64,000 bases of DNA from Chryseobacterium sp. VAUSW3 (GTDB lineage: Bacteria; Bacteroidota; Bacteroidia; Flavobacteriales; Weeksellaceae): the NCBI RefSeq assembly GCF_002205795.1, contig NZ_NIUY01000003.1, forward strand, positions 238,834 through 302,833, in the 5' to 3' direction. Under the pieces are notes generated by a model. It had not been told where the DNA came from, made no database searches, and saw only the letters and a list, made by a program, of their open reading frames with translations. The position numbers and the translations under genes are program-made. Positions 17,086 through 25,615 of the stretch are shown here, piece after piece. Numbering within the stretch: the first letter of the stretch is position 1; the number at the start of each line of letters is the position of its first letter.

Positions 17086-17795
17086 TTTTTCATTTCTTTT
17101 AGGATGCTGATGATGGATTCTGATATTTTTTCTGATTTTCTTTCGGTCATCAGGTCGGTTACCGATTGCTGAACGATAATTTTGCCTTCATTCATAAAAA
17201 CAATTTCGCTCACAATATCATCCAGCTCACTCAGAAGATGCGAGGTGATGATTATGAGTTTGCCTCTGTTTTTTTCTTTGATGATTTTATTTTTCAGGAT
17301 TTCGGAAGCCAAAGGATCCAGTCCGGCTGTAGGTTCATCCAGGATAATGACTTTCGGATCGAACATAAATGCCAGTACGGCGCTCACTTTCTGTGTCGTA
17401 CCTCCGGAAAGCGTACCCATTTTCTTGTCGTACATTTTTTCCAGTTCGAAGTTTTCCAGAAGTTCGGTATCGAGATGGGTTTCGGATATTTTCCGCGTAT
17501 CCTTAATCATTCTGATGGTTTGTCCGATGCTCATGTTTTCCGGATAGCGGCCGATCTGTGGCATATAGCCGATGTCTTTGCGGTAAAGATAATCGTCCTT
17601 CACACTTTTTCCGTCCACCAGAATATCACCGGTCTCGATGACGTTGAGTCCTAAAATCGATTTAATCAATGTAGTTTTCCCGCAGCCGTTCGGGCCGATG
17701 AGCGCAATGGATTTACTGTTCGTAAAACTCAGATTCAGGTCATCCAGAGCGGTGAATTTGCCGAATTTCTTGGTTAAATTTTTTACTTCTATCAT
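17082..17795 (-). CDS. nosF: NosF: ABC ATPase of the nitrous oxide reductase maturation system
   Basis: A 237-residue ABC ATPase with Walker A GPNGCGKTT (about 34-42), signature LSGGTTQKVS, Walker B VIILDEP (about 152-158) followed by TAGLDP, and the switch histidine in ITSHLLSELDD. It energises NosDFY. A longer frame begins at 17843, but its extra 16 residues are encoded by low-complexity repeats, and homologues begin at MIEVKNLTKKFG, so the ATG at 17795 is chosen. It overlaps nosY by 4 nt. There are 77 nt between nosD and nosF, holding short direct repeats. Confidence 0.92.
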   Translation of the reverse strand: MIEVKNLTKKFGKFTALDDLNLSFTNSKSIALIGPNGCGKTTLIKSILGLNVIETGDILVDGKSVKDDYLYRKDIGYMPQIGRYPENMSIGQTIRMIKDTRKISETHLDTELLENFELEKMYDKKMGTLSGGTTQKVSAVLAFMFDPKVIILDEPTAGLDPLASEILKNKIIKEKNRGKLIIITSHLLSELDDIVSEIVFMNEGKIIVQQSVTDLMTERKSEKISESIISILKEMKK

Positions 17796-17811
17796 AATTC
17801 TATATTTGGAG

Positions 17812-17870
17812 GGAAGTGGGAAGCTCCAAACTTCCGACTTCAAACTGCGGACTTCAAACTTCGTATTTCA
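17812..17870 (-). repeat. Short direct repeats in the nosD-nosF gap
   Basis: On the minus strand the spacer contains three imperfect copies of a GAAGTTTGAAGTCCG-like unit (GAAGTTTGAAGTCCG, CAGTTTGAAGTCGG, AAGTTTGGAGC), followed by CTTCCCACTTCCC. It looks like simple dispersed repeat material inserted inside an operon. A comparable CCCACATCC-type string occurs at 50404-50430. Confidence 0.6.
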
Positions 17871-17872
17871 TT

Positions 17873-19099
17873 TTATATTTCGACTTTCTTCATCAGCGGC
17901 TGCTCGTCCACAAAATTTTCAGGCGTAAGACTGGGAATTATTTTTTCAGTTTTATCGAGCAGATCCACAAAAAAGGTTTTAAAAAGTAACATAATCGATG
18001 GATTATTCTCTACCAGCACGGCATATAAACTCAAAGGATGAAAAGGCACGTCGCCCACTTTGTCTTTATCCATGTCATAACCTTCATATTTGTCCCAGAA
18101 ATTCTTTTTAAAATCATTCATGGCCATAGTTCCGCTCGTGGATACATCAAAGGTGTTGTTGATAAAGTTATTGTTCATCACCCGGTTTTCCATACAGTTG
18201 GAATTGATTTTCATTGCCCAGCCGTTGTCCTCAAAATCATTTTTGAAAAGGTCGATTTTCGTGGCGCCATCGAGAAAGATGGCCGTTGTATTGTTCTGGA
18301 ATCGGTTATGTTTTATTTTACTGAAACTGATGTCTTTCAACAGCAGGCCGTAGTTCGCGTCGCCCCAGTTGTTGATGAAATTATTACCCACCATTCCCAC
18401 ATTGTTGCTGTACATTACCGCCACACCTGCGTTATTGTTATCGAAGGTATTGCCCACATATACATCATCATTCGATGACATAAAGTGCAGGCCATACCTT
18501 AGATTTTTTTTAGAGTAGTTGCGGTAAATGTATGATTTAATAACTTTTTCGAGGTAAATGCCGTCTTTGTGACCCTCAATATAATTGTTTTTGATCCAGA
18601 TTTCCTCGCTTACCCAGGCGTGGATTCCGTCACCAATTCCTTCCTGTGAAGTGGCCCGCGTAGATGTGATATTATTATTGCGGATCATGCAGCGGTAACC
18701 GCGTTGTATATAGATGCCGAAATAGTTGTTTTCGAAAATATTATTTTCAATGGTTGAGTAATGGCTGTTGTAAAGCCTCACTGCGCCGATGTTTTTAATT
18801 TCGTCTTCACCGGAATTGATGATTCGGAAGCCTTTCAGCAAGATATTGTTCGCGCGGAAAGAGAGGATTTCATACTTCATTTCCCCATCCAGAACCGGCC
18901 TGCCGATACCGATAAGTGATAAAGGATGCGTAATGCTGAGGTTGCCTTCTTTGTAAACCCCGCTTTCCACTAAAATACTGTCGCCACTTTTTGATGCGGC
19001 GACAGCTTGTTTAATGGTTTTAAACTGTTCGTTTTTTCCCACTTTCAGAATATTCGAAAATATGAGTACAGGAAAAAAAAGAAACATTAATCTGAACAT
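17873..19099 (-). CDS. nosD: NosD: periplasmic beta-helix copper/sulfur-handling protein
   Basis: A 408-residue protein with an N-terminal hydrophobic export signal (about 1-18). A right-handed parallel beta-helix follows, seen as repeated N-rich coils (NNIFENNYFGIYIQRG, RNNNITSTRA, VGNTFDNNNAGVAVMYSNN, KHNRFQNNTTAIFLDG). It belongs to the periplasmic copper-binding NosD/carbohydrate-binding CASH family. It is a component of NosDFY, needed to build the CuZ centre of NosZ. The gene starts 8 nt after nosL. Confidence 0.92.
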   Translation of the reverse strand: MFRLMFLFFPVLIFSNILKVGKNEQFKTIKQAVAASKSGDSILVESGVYKEGNLSITHPLSLIGIGRPVLDGEMKYEILSFRANNILLKGFRIINSGEDEIKNIGAVRLYNSHYSTIENNIFENNYFGIYIQRGYRCMIRNNNITSTRATSQEGIGDGIHAWVSEEIWIKNNYIEGHKDGIYLEKVIKSYIYRNYSKKNLRYGLHFMSSNDDVYVGNTFDNNNAGVAVMYSNNVGMVGNNFINNWGDANYGLLLKDISFSKIKHNRFQNNTTAIFLDGATKIDLFKNDFEDNGWAMKINSNCMENRVMNNNFINNTFDVSTSGTMAMNDFKKNFWDKYEGYDMDKDKVGDVPFHPLSLYAVLVENNPSIMLLFKTFFVDLLDKTEKIIPSLTPENFVDEQPLMKKVEI

Positions 19100-19106
19100 G
19101 AATTCC

Positions 19107-19517
19107 TTATTTAATTAGACTTGCTCCCAGGCTTGCGGCAGCCTTCTGTGCAGCAGCCTTGTCCTGATAAGCCTGCGTATTTCCACCCATTGGCGATTTT
19201 ATGCTGCCGCCTTTGATAAGGGTAGCTCTTGGTTTTTCCAGGAATTTACCGGAAGGGAAATCGATAACATAGGTCTTGGCGTTGGTTGCCTTATCAGGGT
19301 TTGAACTTTCGTACATGTTCATACACATGATGTCATCAAATTTATAGGCCCGCCCTTTCTCGGTAATAAGCTGGGTGGCATATTTCAGATCAGTAATGGT
19401 CATCCGGCAGTTATCGCACTGGTCTTTACCAAGGTTGAAGTCTTGCGGACCGCTTTTCTGGCAGGACATAATGGCCAAGACTGATGCGGCAAGAATAAGA
19501 GGTTTTGAGAAGTTCAT
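19107..19517 (-). CDS. nosL: NosL: copper chaperone lipoprotein for nitrous oxide reductase
   Basis: A 136-residue lipoprotein (lipobox LAIMSC, Cys near residue 19). The conserved CDNCRMTI motif follows the lipid anchor; the motif's Met and the FDDIMCMNMY segment form the Cu(I) site in NosL. It delivers copper to NosZ at the periplasmic face. It lies between the 197-residue membrane protein and nosD, in the usual order of Bacteroidetes nos clusters. Confidence 0.93.
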   Translation of the reverse strand: MNFSKPLILAASVLAIMSCQKSGPQDFNLGKDQCDNCRMTITDLKYATQLITEKGRAYKFDDIMCMNMYESSNPDKATNAKTYVIDFPSGKFLEKPRATLIKGGSIKSPMGGNTQAYQDKAAAQKAAASLGASLIK

Positions 19518-19553
19518 AGTGTTTTGAATTAAATTTTATAGTTTCTTTCTGAA

Positions 19554-20147
19554 CTAATTACGTTTGGGGTTTTTGGTTTTTCTGAACTCTATAAATGCTA
19601 AGATAGCCAAAATTAGTGCTACGCCAAACATAATTCCTCCGCCGATGTTGGGGTAAGAGTAAGCACCGAAGTTCAGTAACTGCTTAAATCCGATTAATGG
19701 TGGCTGATAAGACATCCCCGGAACTACAATTGCTGCGTTCGGATCCAGATTATGGCCGTAATCGTATTCCCAAAGCCAGAAATCGACCATAAATGCTATA
19801 CCGAAGAACATAAACAGAACCGCAGTAATATAAAGCCAGGTTTTTTTGTTCAGCCATGCCGCAAGGAAGCACAAGATTGCAAAGAAGGAAAGTGCATAGG
19901 GAAGTATTTTGAACTCCCAGAAATCTTCGGGATGAATGGTTTTCATGCCGATATAGTGGTTCAGTCCGTTGATGATCTCATATTCTCCGGTAATTTTATT
20001 TGCCCAGAGATACATGGCTAAACCTTCAGGATATTGCGGTGCTTCAAGATATATGGACCATAGGGGTACAAAAATAGAAACCACAAGTGCAATCCCGCAC
20101 ACTACCAGTAAAACTCTTGTTAAATTATTTAAGGATTGAGTTTTCAT
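19554..20147 (-). CDS. Conserved nos-cluster membrane protein (NosZ-NosL spacer gene)
   Basis: A 197-residue inner-membrane protein with about five hydrophobic segments (12-30, 85-105, 108-128, 130-150, 170-190). The loop between helices 1 and 2 is long and rich in aromatic residues, His and acidic residues (GLNHYIGMKTIHPEDFW), and a second loop has PGMSYQPPLIGF. Both could bind metal or haem on the periplasmic side. It lies between nosZ and nosL, as do comparable genes in other clade II nos clusters, where membrane proteins such as NosB occur in this place. I cannot show it is NosB. A role in copper supply or electron flow to NosZ is inferred from context only. Confidence 0.7.
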   Translation of the reverse strand: MKTQSLNNLTRVLLVVCGIALVVSIFVPLWSIYLEAPQYPEGLAMYLWANKITGEYEIINGLNHYIGMKTIHPEDFWEFKILPYALSFFAILCFLAAWLNKKTWLYITAVLFMFFGIAFMVDFWLWEYDYGHNLDPNAAIVVPGMSYQPPLIGFKQLLNFGAYSYPNIGGGIMFGVALILAILAFIEFRKTKNPKRN

Positions 20148-20197
20148 TATTTTTAAAATTAAAAAAGGGCAGAAATATCTGCCCCTTATTTCTGAAT

Positions 20198-22198
20198 TTA
20201 TTTTGTTTCCCCTTCTTTTACAGGCCCCTGGGCATTATCCTTCTTATTATTCAGTGAATAGATAAGCGGCGTGTTGCTTCCGGCGGGTGATACTCTTACA
20301 TATCCCTGCATTTCCTGGTGCAGTGCACTACAGAAGTCGGTACAATACATTGGGTACATGCCCGGTTTTTTCGGAACCCATTTCAGGGTGCAGGTTTCTC
20401 CCGGCATAATCAGCAGTTCGGCATTCTCGTTTCCTTTGATGGCGAAACCGTGAGGTACATCCCAGTCCTGCTCAAGATTGGTTACATGGAAGTAAACTTC
20501 ATCCCCAACCCTGATGCCTTCAATATTATCCGGAGCAAAGTGAGAGCGGATAGAGGTCATGTAAACATGTACTTTATTTCCTTCTCTTACGACTTTACTT
20601 TCCGCTTCTCCTTTGGTTACATAAGGGTGCTTATTATCGGCAATTTTAAAGAATTTCACCTGATTTTTAGAAAGCATGTCGCCCGGTAATGCCTGTGCGT
20701 AGTGCGGTTCACCAAATGTTGGATAATCCAGCAGCAGTTTCATTTTATCGCCACTGATGTCGTAGAGCTGTGCAGACTGTGCCAGTTCCGGACCTGTAGG
20801 TAAATAACGGTCTTTGGTAATTTTGTTGTACGCTACAAGGTATTTCCCGAAAGGTTTCCCGGAATCACCGCCTGGGATCATTAAGTGTCCTACAGAGTAG
20901 AAAGTTGGTTGTCTGTCAAGAACCTTAAGGTCTTTTATATTCCATTTCACAACTTCAGAAGAAACGAACATCGAAGTGTAGGCATTTCCTTTTCCGTCGA
21001 ACTCTGTGTGGAGTGGGCCTAAGCCTGGTTTCTGAACTTCACCGTGTAAAGCAGCTTCATATTTAATCACCTGTACGCCATCGTATTCTCCTGCAAAATT
21101 TTTGTCAGCAATCGCTTTAATCATTTTGTCGAAACTGAATACTGGAATAAGTGCAGCTAATTTACCGGAACCAATAATGTATTCACCAGTTGGGTCAACA
21201 TCACATCCGTGTGGAGATTTAGGGCAAGGAATCATAAACATGGCATCTTTCATATCTTCAACAGAAAGTACAACCACTTCTTTTTTCATAGTAGAAGTTG
21301 CGCTGTGGGTACTCTCATCCCATTTATTGTGCGCATATTCTGTGGTTACTTTTCTTCCTTTTCCGGCTTTCACCAGTTCAGCAGCTTTTTTCCAGTTCAC
21401 TGCCATAATGAAGTCTTTGTCGTTCTGCGAAGCATTTACCTCAAGTAAAGTATTTGCTTTCTCTGAGTTGTAGCAGGAGAAGAAGAACCAGTCGCCCGAT
21501 TTTTTCTTACCGGCATGTGAAAGGTCAAAGTTGATCCCTGGAGCTTCAATCTGGAAAGAAAGATCCATACCGCCGGTTTGCTGATCGATTCCGATAAATG
21601 AAAGTACTCCTTTGAAGTTTTCTTTGAATGAATCAATCGGAACGTCGCCGTTGGCATCATCTGTAGGAACTGCAAAACGGGTTCCTGCAACTACATACTC
21701 TGTATTTTCCGTAAGGAATGGTGAAGAGTGATTCCCTGCAGAGTTTGGCAACTCCAGAATTTCAACAGTTTTGAATGTTTTTAAATCAATTCTTGCCACG
21801 CGCGGAGTATTGTTTGCGTTAGCAAAAAGCCATCTTCCGTCCACTTCCGCATTAGTCTGTGAAAGGGAAAGGTGGTGCTGGTCATCCCATGGAATAAAAC
21901 CGTGAGAAGTTTCGAGCATTGGTTTGGTTTCTTCACTGTATCCGTATCCGTTTTCAGGATTTACAGAAAAAACAGGAAGTACCTTTAACAATCTTCCGCT
22001 TGGCAAGCCATATACGTTTACCTGCCCGTTGAAACCACCGCTCACGAAGTTGTAAAACTCATCGTACTTGCCGGGAGCAACGTAAACTTTTTGTGCAGCG
22101 TCGCCACTTACGGCGGTCTCAGTACCTTTTGGTTTGCAACCTGTCAGCGCTGTTATGGCAACAATGGCAGAGAGCCCCAATAATTTAAGACTTTTCAT
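20198..22198 (-). CDS. nosZ: Nitrous oxide reductase, clade II (Sec-exported lipoprotein form)
   Basis: A 666-residue enzyme that reduces N2O to N2 in the periplasm. The signal peptide is Sec-type with lipobox LTGC (Cys near 21), and no twin-arginine motif is present, which marks clade II (atypical) NosZ. The N-terminal seven-bladed propeller carries the CuZ histidines (DDQHHLSLS, AGNHSSPF, KSPHGCDVD, GPLHTEFD, GEPHYAQ). The C-terminal cupredoxin domain carries CuA ligands: histidine in DVPHGF, then CTDFCSALHQEM near residues 620-632, with both Cys, His and Met. All ligands seem intact, so an active enzyme is expected. Electrons probably come from the c-type cytochromes encoded on either side of the promoter region. 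Confidence 0.96.
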   Translation of the reverse strand: MKSLKLLGLSAIVAITALTGCKPKGTETAVSGDAAQKVYVAPGKYDEFYNFVSGGFNGQVNVYGLPSGRLLKVLPVFSVNPENGYGYSEETKPMLETSHGFIPWDDQHHLSLSQTNAEVDGRWLFANANNTPRVARIDLKTFKTVEILELPNSAGNHSSPFLTENTEYVVAGTRFAVPTDDANGDVPIDSFKENFKGVLSFIGIDQQTGGMDLSFQIEAPGINFDLSHAGKKKSGDWFFFSCYNSEKANTLLEVNASQNDKDFIMAVNWKKAAELVKAGKGRKVTTEYAHNKWDESTHSATSTMKKEVVVLSVEDMKDAMFMIPCPKSPHGCDVDPTGEYIIGSGKLAALIPVFSFDKMIKAIADKNFAGEYDGVQVIKYEAALHGEVQKPGLGPLHTEFDGKGNAYTSMFVSSEVVKWNIKDLKVLDRQPTFYSVGHLMIPGGDSGKPFGKYLVAYNKITKDRYLPTGPELAQSAQLYDISGDKMKLLLDYPTFGEPHYAQALPGDMLSKNQVKFFKIADNKHPYVTKGEAESKVVREGNKVHVYMTSIRSHFAPDNIEGIRVGDEVYFHVTNLEQDWDVPHGFAIKGNENAELLIMPGETCTLKWVPKKPGMYPMYCTDFCSALHQEMQGYVRVSPAGSNTPLIYSLNNKKDNAQGPVKEGETK

Positions 22199-22230
22199 AT
22201 ATATTTGATTAAAATTTTTCTTCTCAGAAA

Positions 22231-22728
22231 TTATTTTGCACCGTCAATCTCGCGCATATATTCCAGGAGTTCTCTTGCCTCGTTATCAGCAAGTCCCTGA
22301 TTTGGCATTCTCACCAAACAAAGCTCAAGTTGTTTCTGTAATTCAGGGTCTACATCGATCATTGGATCCGGGTTGCTGATAAAGTTCATGATCCATTCAG
22401 GAGTTTGTCTTTGGGTAACGCCTTTCCAGCCTGGTCCTACCAATTTTTCTTCTGTTGGTTTGTGACATGAAGTACACTTCACCTCAGCGATTTTTTTGCC
22501 GGCAGCCGCCATTGCAGGGTCAAATTTGCTTACATCTACGTTTTCGTGTGGTCCTAAACCTCTTTTAGGATCGTACTCATTGGTTCCGGATGCAGCAGGA
22601 GCTTCTGTAGTAGTAGCTGTAGTTTCGGTGGTGGTTGCTGTAGGAATTGAATCTGTTTTTTTATCCCCTCCGCAGGAGAAAAGTGCCAAAGTGAGCACTG
22701 AAAGTGCCATTGTTTTAAGTGTGTACAT
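22231..22728 (-). CDS. c-type cytochrome lipoprotein, first gene of the nos operon
   Basis: A 165-residue monohaem cytochrome. A lipobox (LALFSC) gives an N-terminal lipid anchor, then a Thr/Ala-rich flexible linker (about 28-60), then one cytochrome c domain with haem site CTSCH near residue 88 and a candidate axial Met in LVRMPNQGL. The flexible tether would let it shuttle electrons to membrane-bound NosZ. It is 32 nt upstream of nosZ and leads the operon, directly behind the promoter with the Crp/Fnr-type palindrome. This is the cytochrome found in clade II nos clusters in place of NosC. Confidence 0.88.
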   Translation of the reverse strand: MYTLKTMALSVLTLALFSCGGDKKTDSIPTATTTETTATTTEAPAASGTNEYDPKRGLGPHENVDVSKFDPAMAAAGKKIAEVKCTSCHKPTEEKLVGPGWKGVTQRQTPEWIMNFISNPDPMIDVDPELQKQLELCLVRMPNQGLADNEARELLEYMREIDGAK

Positions 22729-22751
22729 AATTTAATTGTTTTTTGTTTACT

Positions 22752-22798
22752 CAAAAGTAGAAACATTTGCCCTCATGCGAGTATGATCCAAGTCATAC
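22752..22798 (-). promoter_or_regulatory. nos operon promoter with Crp/Fnr-type operator
   Basis: GTATGATCCAAGTCATAC (22781-22798) is a perfect 6-6-6 palindrome with core TGA-N6-TCA. On the minus strand, 22 nt after the 16-bp core palindrome, lies TACTTTTG (22759-22752), a full -7 consensus match. No -33 TTG is present, consistent with dependence on an activator centred near -44. A further half-site-like TCATGC lies at 22774-22779. The operator is also about 77 nt upstream of the divergent cytochrome start and could serve both directions. Confidence 0.75.
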
Positions 22799-22876
22799 GG
22801 TTTATATGACTTTTATCGTCAAATTTGTAGGAGATGTTTAAAGAATAAAAAATAATTTTGTTAAAAATTTAGCAAT

Positions 22877-23263
22877 ATGAAGAAATATGTAGTGATTTGT
22901 GTACTTGTTATGGCTGCTTCCTGCAGTAAAAAGCCGATTGATTCCGCGAAAGAAAGTAATGTAATGCTGGAAGAACCCACACTGAAGGTGGTAGACTCTG
23001 CAGCTGCCGGAAAACATGAAGGCCTGGCGCTTATCGAAGGAATGGATTGCCTTACCTGCCATAAAACTGATGCCCGATTGGTGGGACCGTCTTACCAGGA
23101 GATTGCAGATAAATATACTGATGCGGATATGGAGATGTTGGCCACCAAGATCATCGAAGGCGGAAAAGGGAACTGGGGTGAAATTCCTATGACCCCGCAC
23201 GCAGGGATGAGCAAAGAAAATGCAAAGAAAATGGTTGAGTATATTTTGACTTTGAAGAAATAA
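22877..23263 (+). CDS. Small c-type cytochrome lipoprotein
   Basis: A 128-residue monohaem cytochrome c of class I: lipobox AASC (Cys near 16), acidic linker, haem motif CLTCH near residue 56, and the axial Met in EIPMTPH near 99. The size and the GPSYQEIADKY segment match cytochrome c-551/552-type proteins. It is divergent from the nos operon across a shared 148-nt region with a good -7 box (TAATTTTG, 22853-22860). It probably carries electrons between the quinol:cytochrome c reductase and NosZ or an oxidase. Confidence 0.88.
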   Translation: MKKYVVICVLVMAASCSKKPIDSAKESNVMLEEPTLKVVDSAAAGKHEGLALIEGMDCLTCHKTDARLVGPSYQEIADKYTDADMEMLATKIIEGGKGNWGEIPMTPHAGMSKENAKKMVEYILTLKK

Positions 23264-23287
23264 GTCCTTTCAAATTTTACTTTTCCG

Positions 23288-23331
23288 TAAAAAAACTCCT
23301 TACAGTTATCATCCTTGTGAGGAGTTTTTTT
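23288..23331 (+). terminator. Terminator after the small cytochrome gene
   Basis: The stem AAAAAACTCCTTACA/TGTGAGGAGTTTTTT runs straight into a T run; bases to the left are A-rich, so it could work in both directions. Confidence 0.85.
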
Positions 23332-23540
23332 ATGATCCGAATCACCATAGCTTTATCACAGTAATCATAAATCCAGATGAGATTAACTGTTATATTAACC
23401 GCTGAGCTTTGCTGCTTTAATTGTCAGCTGATGACTACCAATTTTTATGAAATAAATGTCAATTTGTCACACTTTTTTCCTTGGTACAAAATTGGAGAAA
23501 ACCACTGCAAATAAAATTTAAAAACAAAAATATACATACT

Positions 23541-25439
23541 ATGAGTAAAATAATTGGAATCGATTTAGGAACAACCAACTCTTGTGTTGCTGTTATGGAG
23601 GGTAAAGACCCTGTTGTAATTCCTAATGCTGAAGGTAAAAGAACCACGCCTTCAATTGTTGCCTTCACCGAAGATGGTGAAAGAAAAGTAGGAGATCCTG
23701 CAAAAAGACAAGCAGTAACCAACCCTACCAAAACCGTATATTCGATCAAAAGATTTATCGGTACCCACTTTAAAGATGATGCTAAAGAAGTTTCTAGAGT
23801 TCCTTACCAAGTGGTAAGCGGACCAAATGATACTGTAAAAGTAAAAATCGACGACAGAGAATATACCCCACAAGAAATTTCTGCAATGATTCTTCAGAAA
23901 ATGAAGAAAACTGCGGAAGATTATTTGGGACAGGAAGTAACCAGAGCGGTTATCACCGTTCCTGCATACTTTAACGATGCGCAAAGACAGGCTACTAAAG
24001 AAGCTGGTGAAATCGCTGGTTTAACCGTTGAAAGAATTATCAATGAGCCTACCGCTGCAGCTTTAGCTTATGGTTTAGATAAAAATCATAAAGACCAAAA
24101 AATCGCAGTTTACGATTTAGGTGGTGGTACTTTCGACGTTTCTATCCTTGATCTTGGTGACGGAGTTTTCGAAGTATTATCAACCAATGGAGATACCCAT
24201 CTTGGTGGTGATGATTTTGATGATGTAATCATCAACTGGATGGCAGATGAATTTAAAGCTGAAGAAGGGGTAGATTTAAAATCTGACGCAATTGCGTTGC
24301 AGAGGTTGAAGGAAGCTGCGGAAAAAGCAAAAATCGAGTTGTCATCTTCAACCCAAACAGAAATCAACCTTCCGTATATTACTGCTACCGCTACAGGACC
24401 AAAACACTTGGTGAAAACCTTAACAAAAGCGAAGTTCGAGCAATTGTCAGCAGATTTGGTTAGAAGATCAATGGAGCCTTGCAAAAAAGCTTTGGCCGAT
24501 GCAGGTCTTACCATTTCAGATATCGATGAGGTAATCTTGGTAGGAGGTTCTACAAGAATCCCGATTATCCAAGAGGAAGTTGAGAAATTCTTCGGTAAAA
24601 AACCTTCAAAAGGAGTAAACCCGGATGAGGTTGTAGCAATTGGTGCAGCAATCCAAGGTGGAGTTTTAACTGGAGATGTGAAAGATGTTCTTTTATTAGA
24701 CGTTACTCCACTTTCTTTGGGTATTGAAACCATGGGTTCTGTTTTCACTAAACTAATTGAAGCCAACACTACCATCCCAACTAAAAAATCTGAAGTATTC
24801 TCTACCGCGTCTGACAATCAGCCGGCTGTAAGCATCAGAGTAGGACAGGGAGAAAGACCAATGTTCAACGATAACAAAGAAATCGGAAGATTTGATTTAA
24901 CAGATATTCCACCAGCGCCAAGAGGAGTTCCACAAATCGAGGTGACTTTCGATATCGATGCGAACGGAATTCTTTCTGTTTCAGCTAAAGATAAAGGAAC
25001 AGGAAAAGAGCAGTCTATTAAAATTCAGGCAAGTTCAGGACTTTCTGACGATGAAATCCAAAGAATGAAGCGTGAAGCAGAAGAAAACTCTGCAGCAGAT
25101 GCTAAGAAAAAAGAAGAAGTTGAAGTATTCAATAAAGCTGACGGATTGATTTTCCAAACCGAAAAACAATTGAAAGAATTTGGCGATAAATTGTCTGCGG
25201 ACAAGAAAACAGCCATCGAAACTGCAGTTGCTGAATTGAAAACCGCTTTCGAAGCTAAAGATTTAGATTCTGTAAAAACCAAAACTGAAGCTCTAGACGC
25301 TGCTTGGATGGCCGCTTCCGAAGAAATGTACGCAGCAGGCCAGCAAGGGCAGCCAGGTGCAGATCCTTCTCAGGGAAATGCCGGAGCTAATTCTGGTGCA
25401 GATGATGTTCAGGATGCAGACTTCGAAGAAGTTAAATAA
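23541..25439 (+). CDS. dnaK: Chaperone DnaK (Hsp70)
   Basis: A 632-residue Hsp70. The nucleotide-binding domain begins [17 protein letters not shown] and has the phosphate loops [15 protein letters not shown] and [14 protein letters not shown]; the linker [15 protein letters not shown] leads to the substrate-binding domain. The C-terminus ends in [13 protein letters not shown] acidic residues (DADFEEVK), typical of bacterial DnaK. The frame opens at 23481, but the ATG at 23541 gives the family N-terminus. dnaJ and grpE are not adjacent, which is usual in Bacteroidetes. Codon use is strongly biased, as expected for an abundant protein. I saw no CIRCE element in the upstream region. Confidence 0.98.
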   Translation: MSKIIGIDLGTTNSCVAVMEGKDPVVIPNAEGKRTTPSIVAFTEDGERKVGDPAKRQAVTNPTKTVYSIKRFIGTHFKDDAKEVSRVPYQVVSGPNDTVKVKIDDREYTPQEISAMILQKMKKTAEDYLGQEVTRAVITVPAYFNDAQRQATKEAGEIAGLTVERIINEPTAAALAYGLDKNHKDQKIAVYDLGGGTFDVSILDLGDGVFEVLSTNGDTHLGGDDFDDVIINWMADEFKAEEGVDLKSDAIALQRLKEAAEKAKIELSSSTQTEINLPYITATATGPKHLVKTLTKAKFEQLSADLVRRSMEPCKKALADAGLTISDIDEVILVGGSTRIPIIQEEVEKFFGKKPSKGVNPDEVVAIGAAIQGGVLTGDVKDVLLLDVTPLSLGIETMGSVFTKLIEANTTIPTKKSEVFSTASDNQPAVSIRVGQGERPMFNDNKEIGRFDLTDIPPAPRGVPQIEVTFDIDANGILSVSAKDKGTGKEQSIKIQASSGLSDDEIQRMKREAEENSAADAKKKEEVEVFNKADGLIFQTEKQLKEFGDKLSADKKTAIETAVAELKTAFEAKDLDSVKTKTEALDAAWMAASEEMYAAGQQGQPGADPSQGNAGANSGADDVQDADFEEVK

Positions 25440-25507
25440 TCACAAATAACAAAATACGTTATGGCGAGCCACCAAAGGCGGCCAAGCAATCCTTTGATGA
25501 TAATAAT

Positions 25508-25536
25508 AATCCCCGGGTCATAGATTCGGGGATTTT
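25508..25536 (+). terminator. Terminator after dnaK
   Basis: An 8-bp stem AATCCCCG/CGGGGATT with a 10-11 nt loop and TTTT after it, 70 nt past the dnaK stop. Confidence 0.65.
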
Positions 25537-25615
25537 ATGTCCATTATTGCATGATGAACCTGATTCAAATAGCAAACGTCAAAAATTATTCATTATTTTT
25601 ATAAAAATTTAAAGA

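Noticed and set aside
17796..17843. Longer NosF start at 17843
   Set aside because: The extra residues are encoded by repeat DNA, and the family begins at the ATG at 17795.
24110..24817. A 235-codon minus-strand frame inside dnaK
   Set aside because: Antisense shadow of a highly biased gene; Ser/Thr/Pro-rich composition typical of such shadows and no family likeness.
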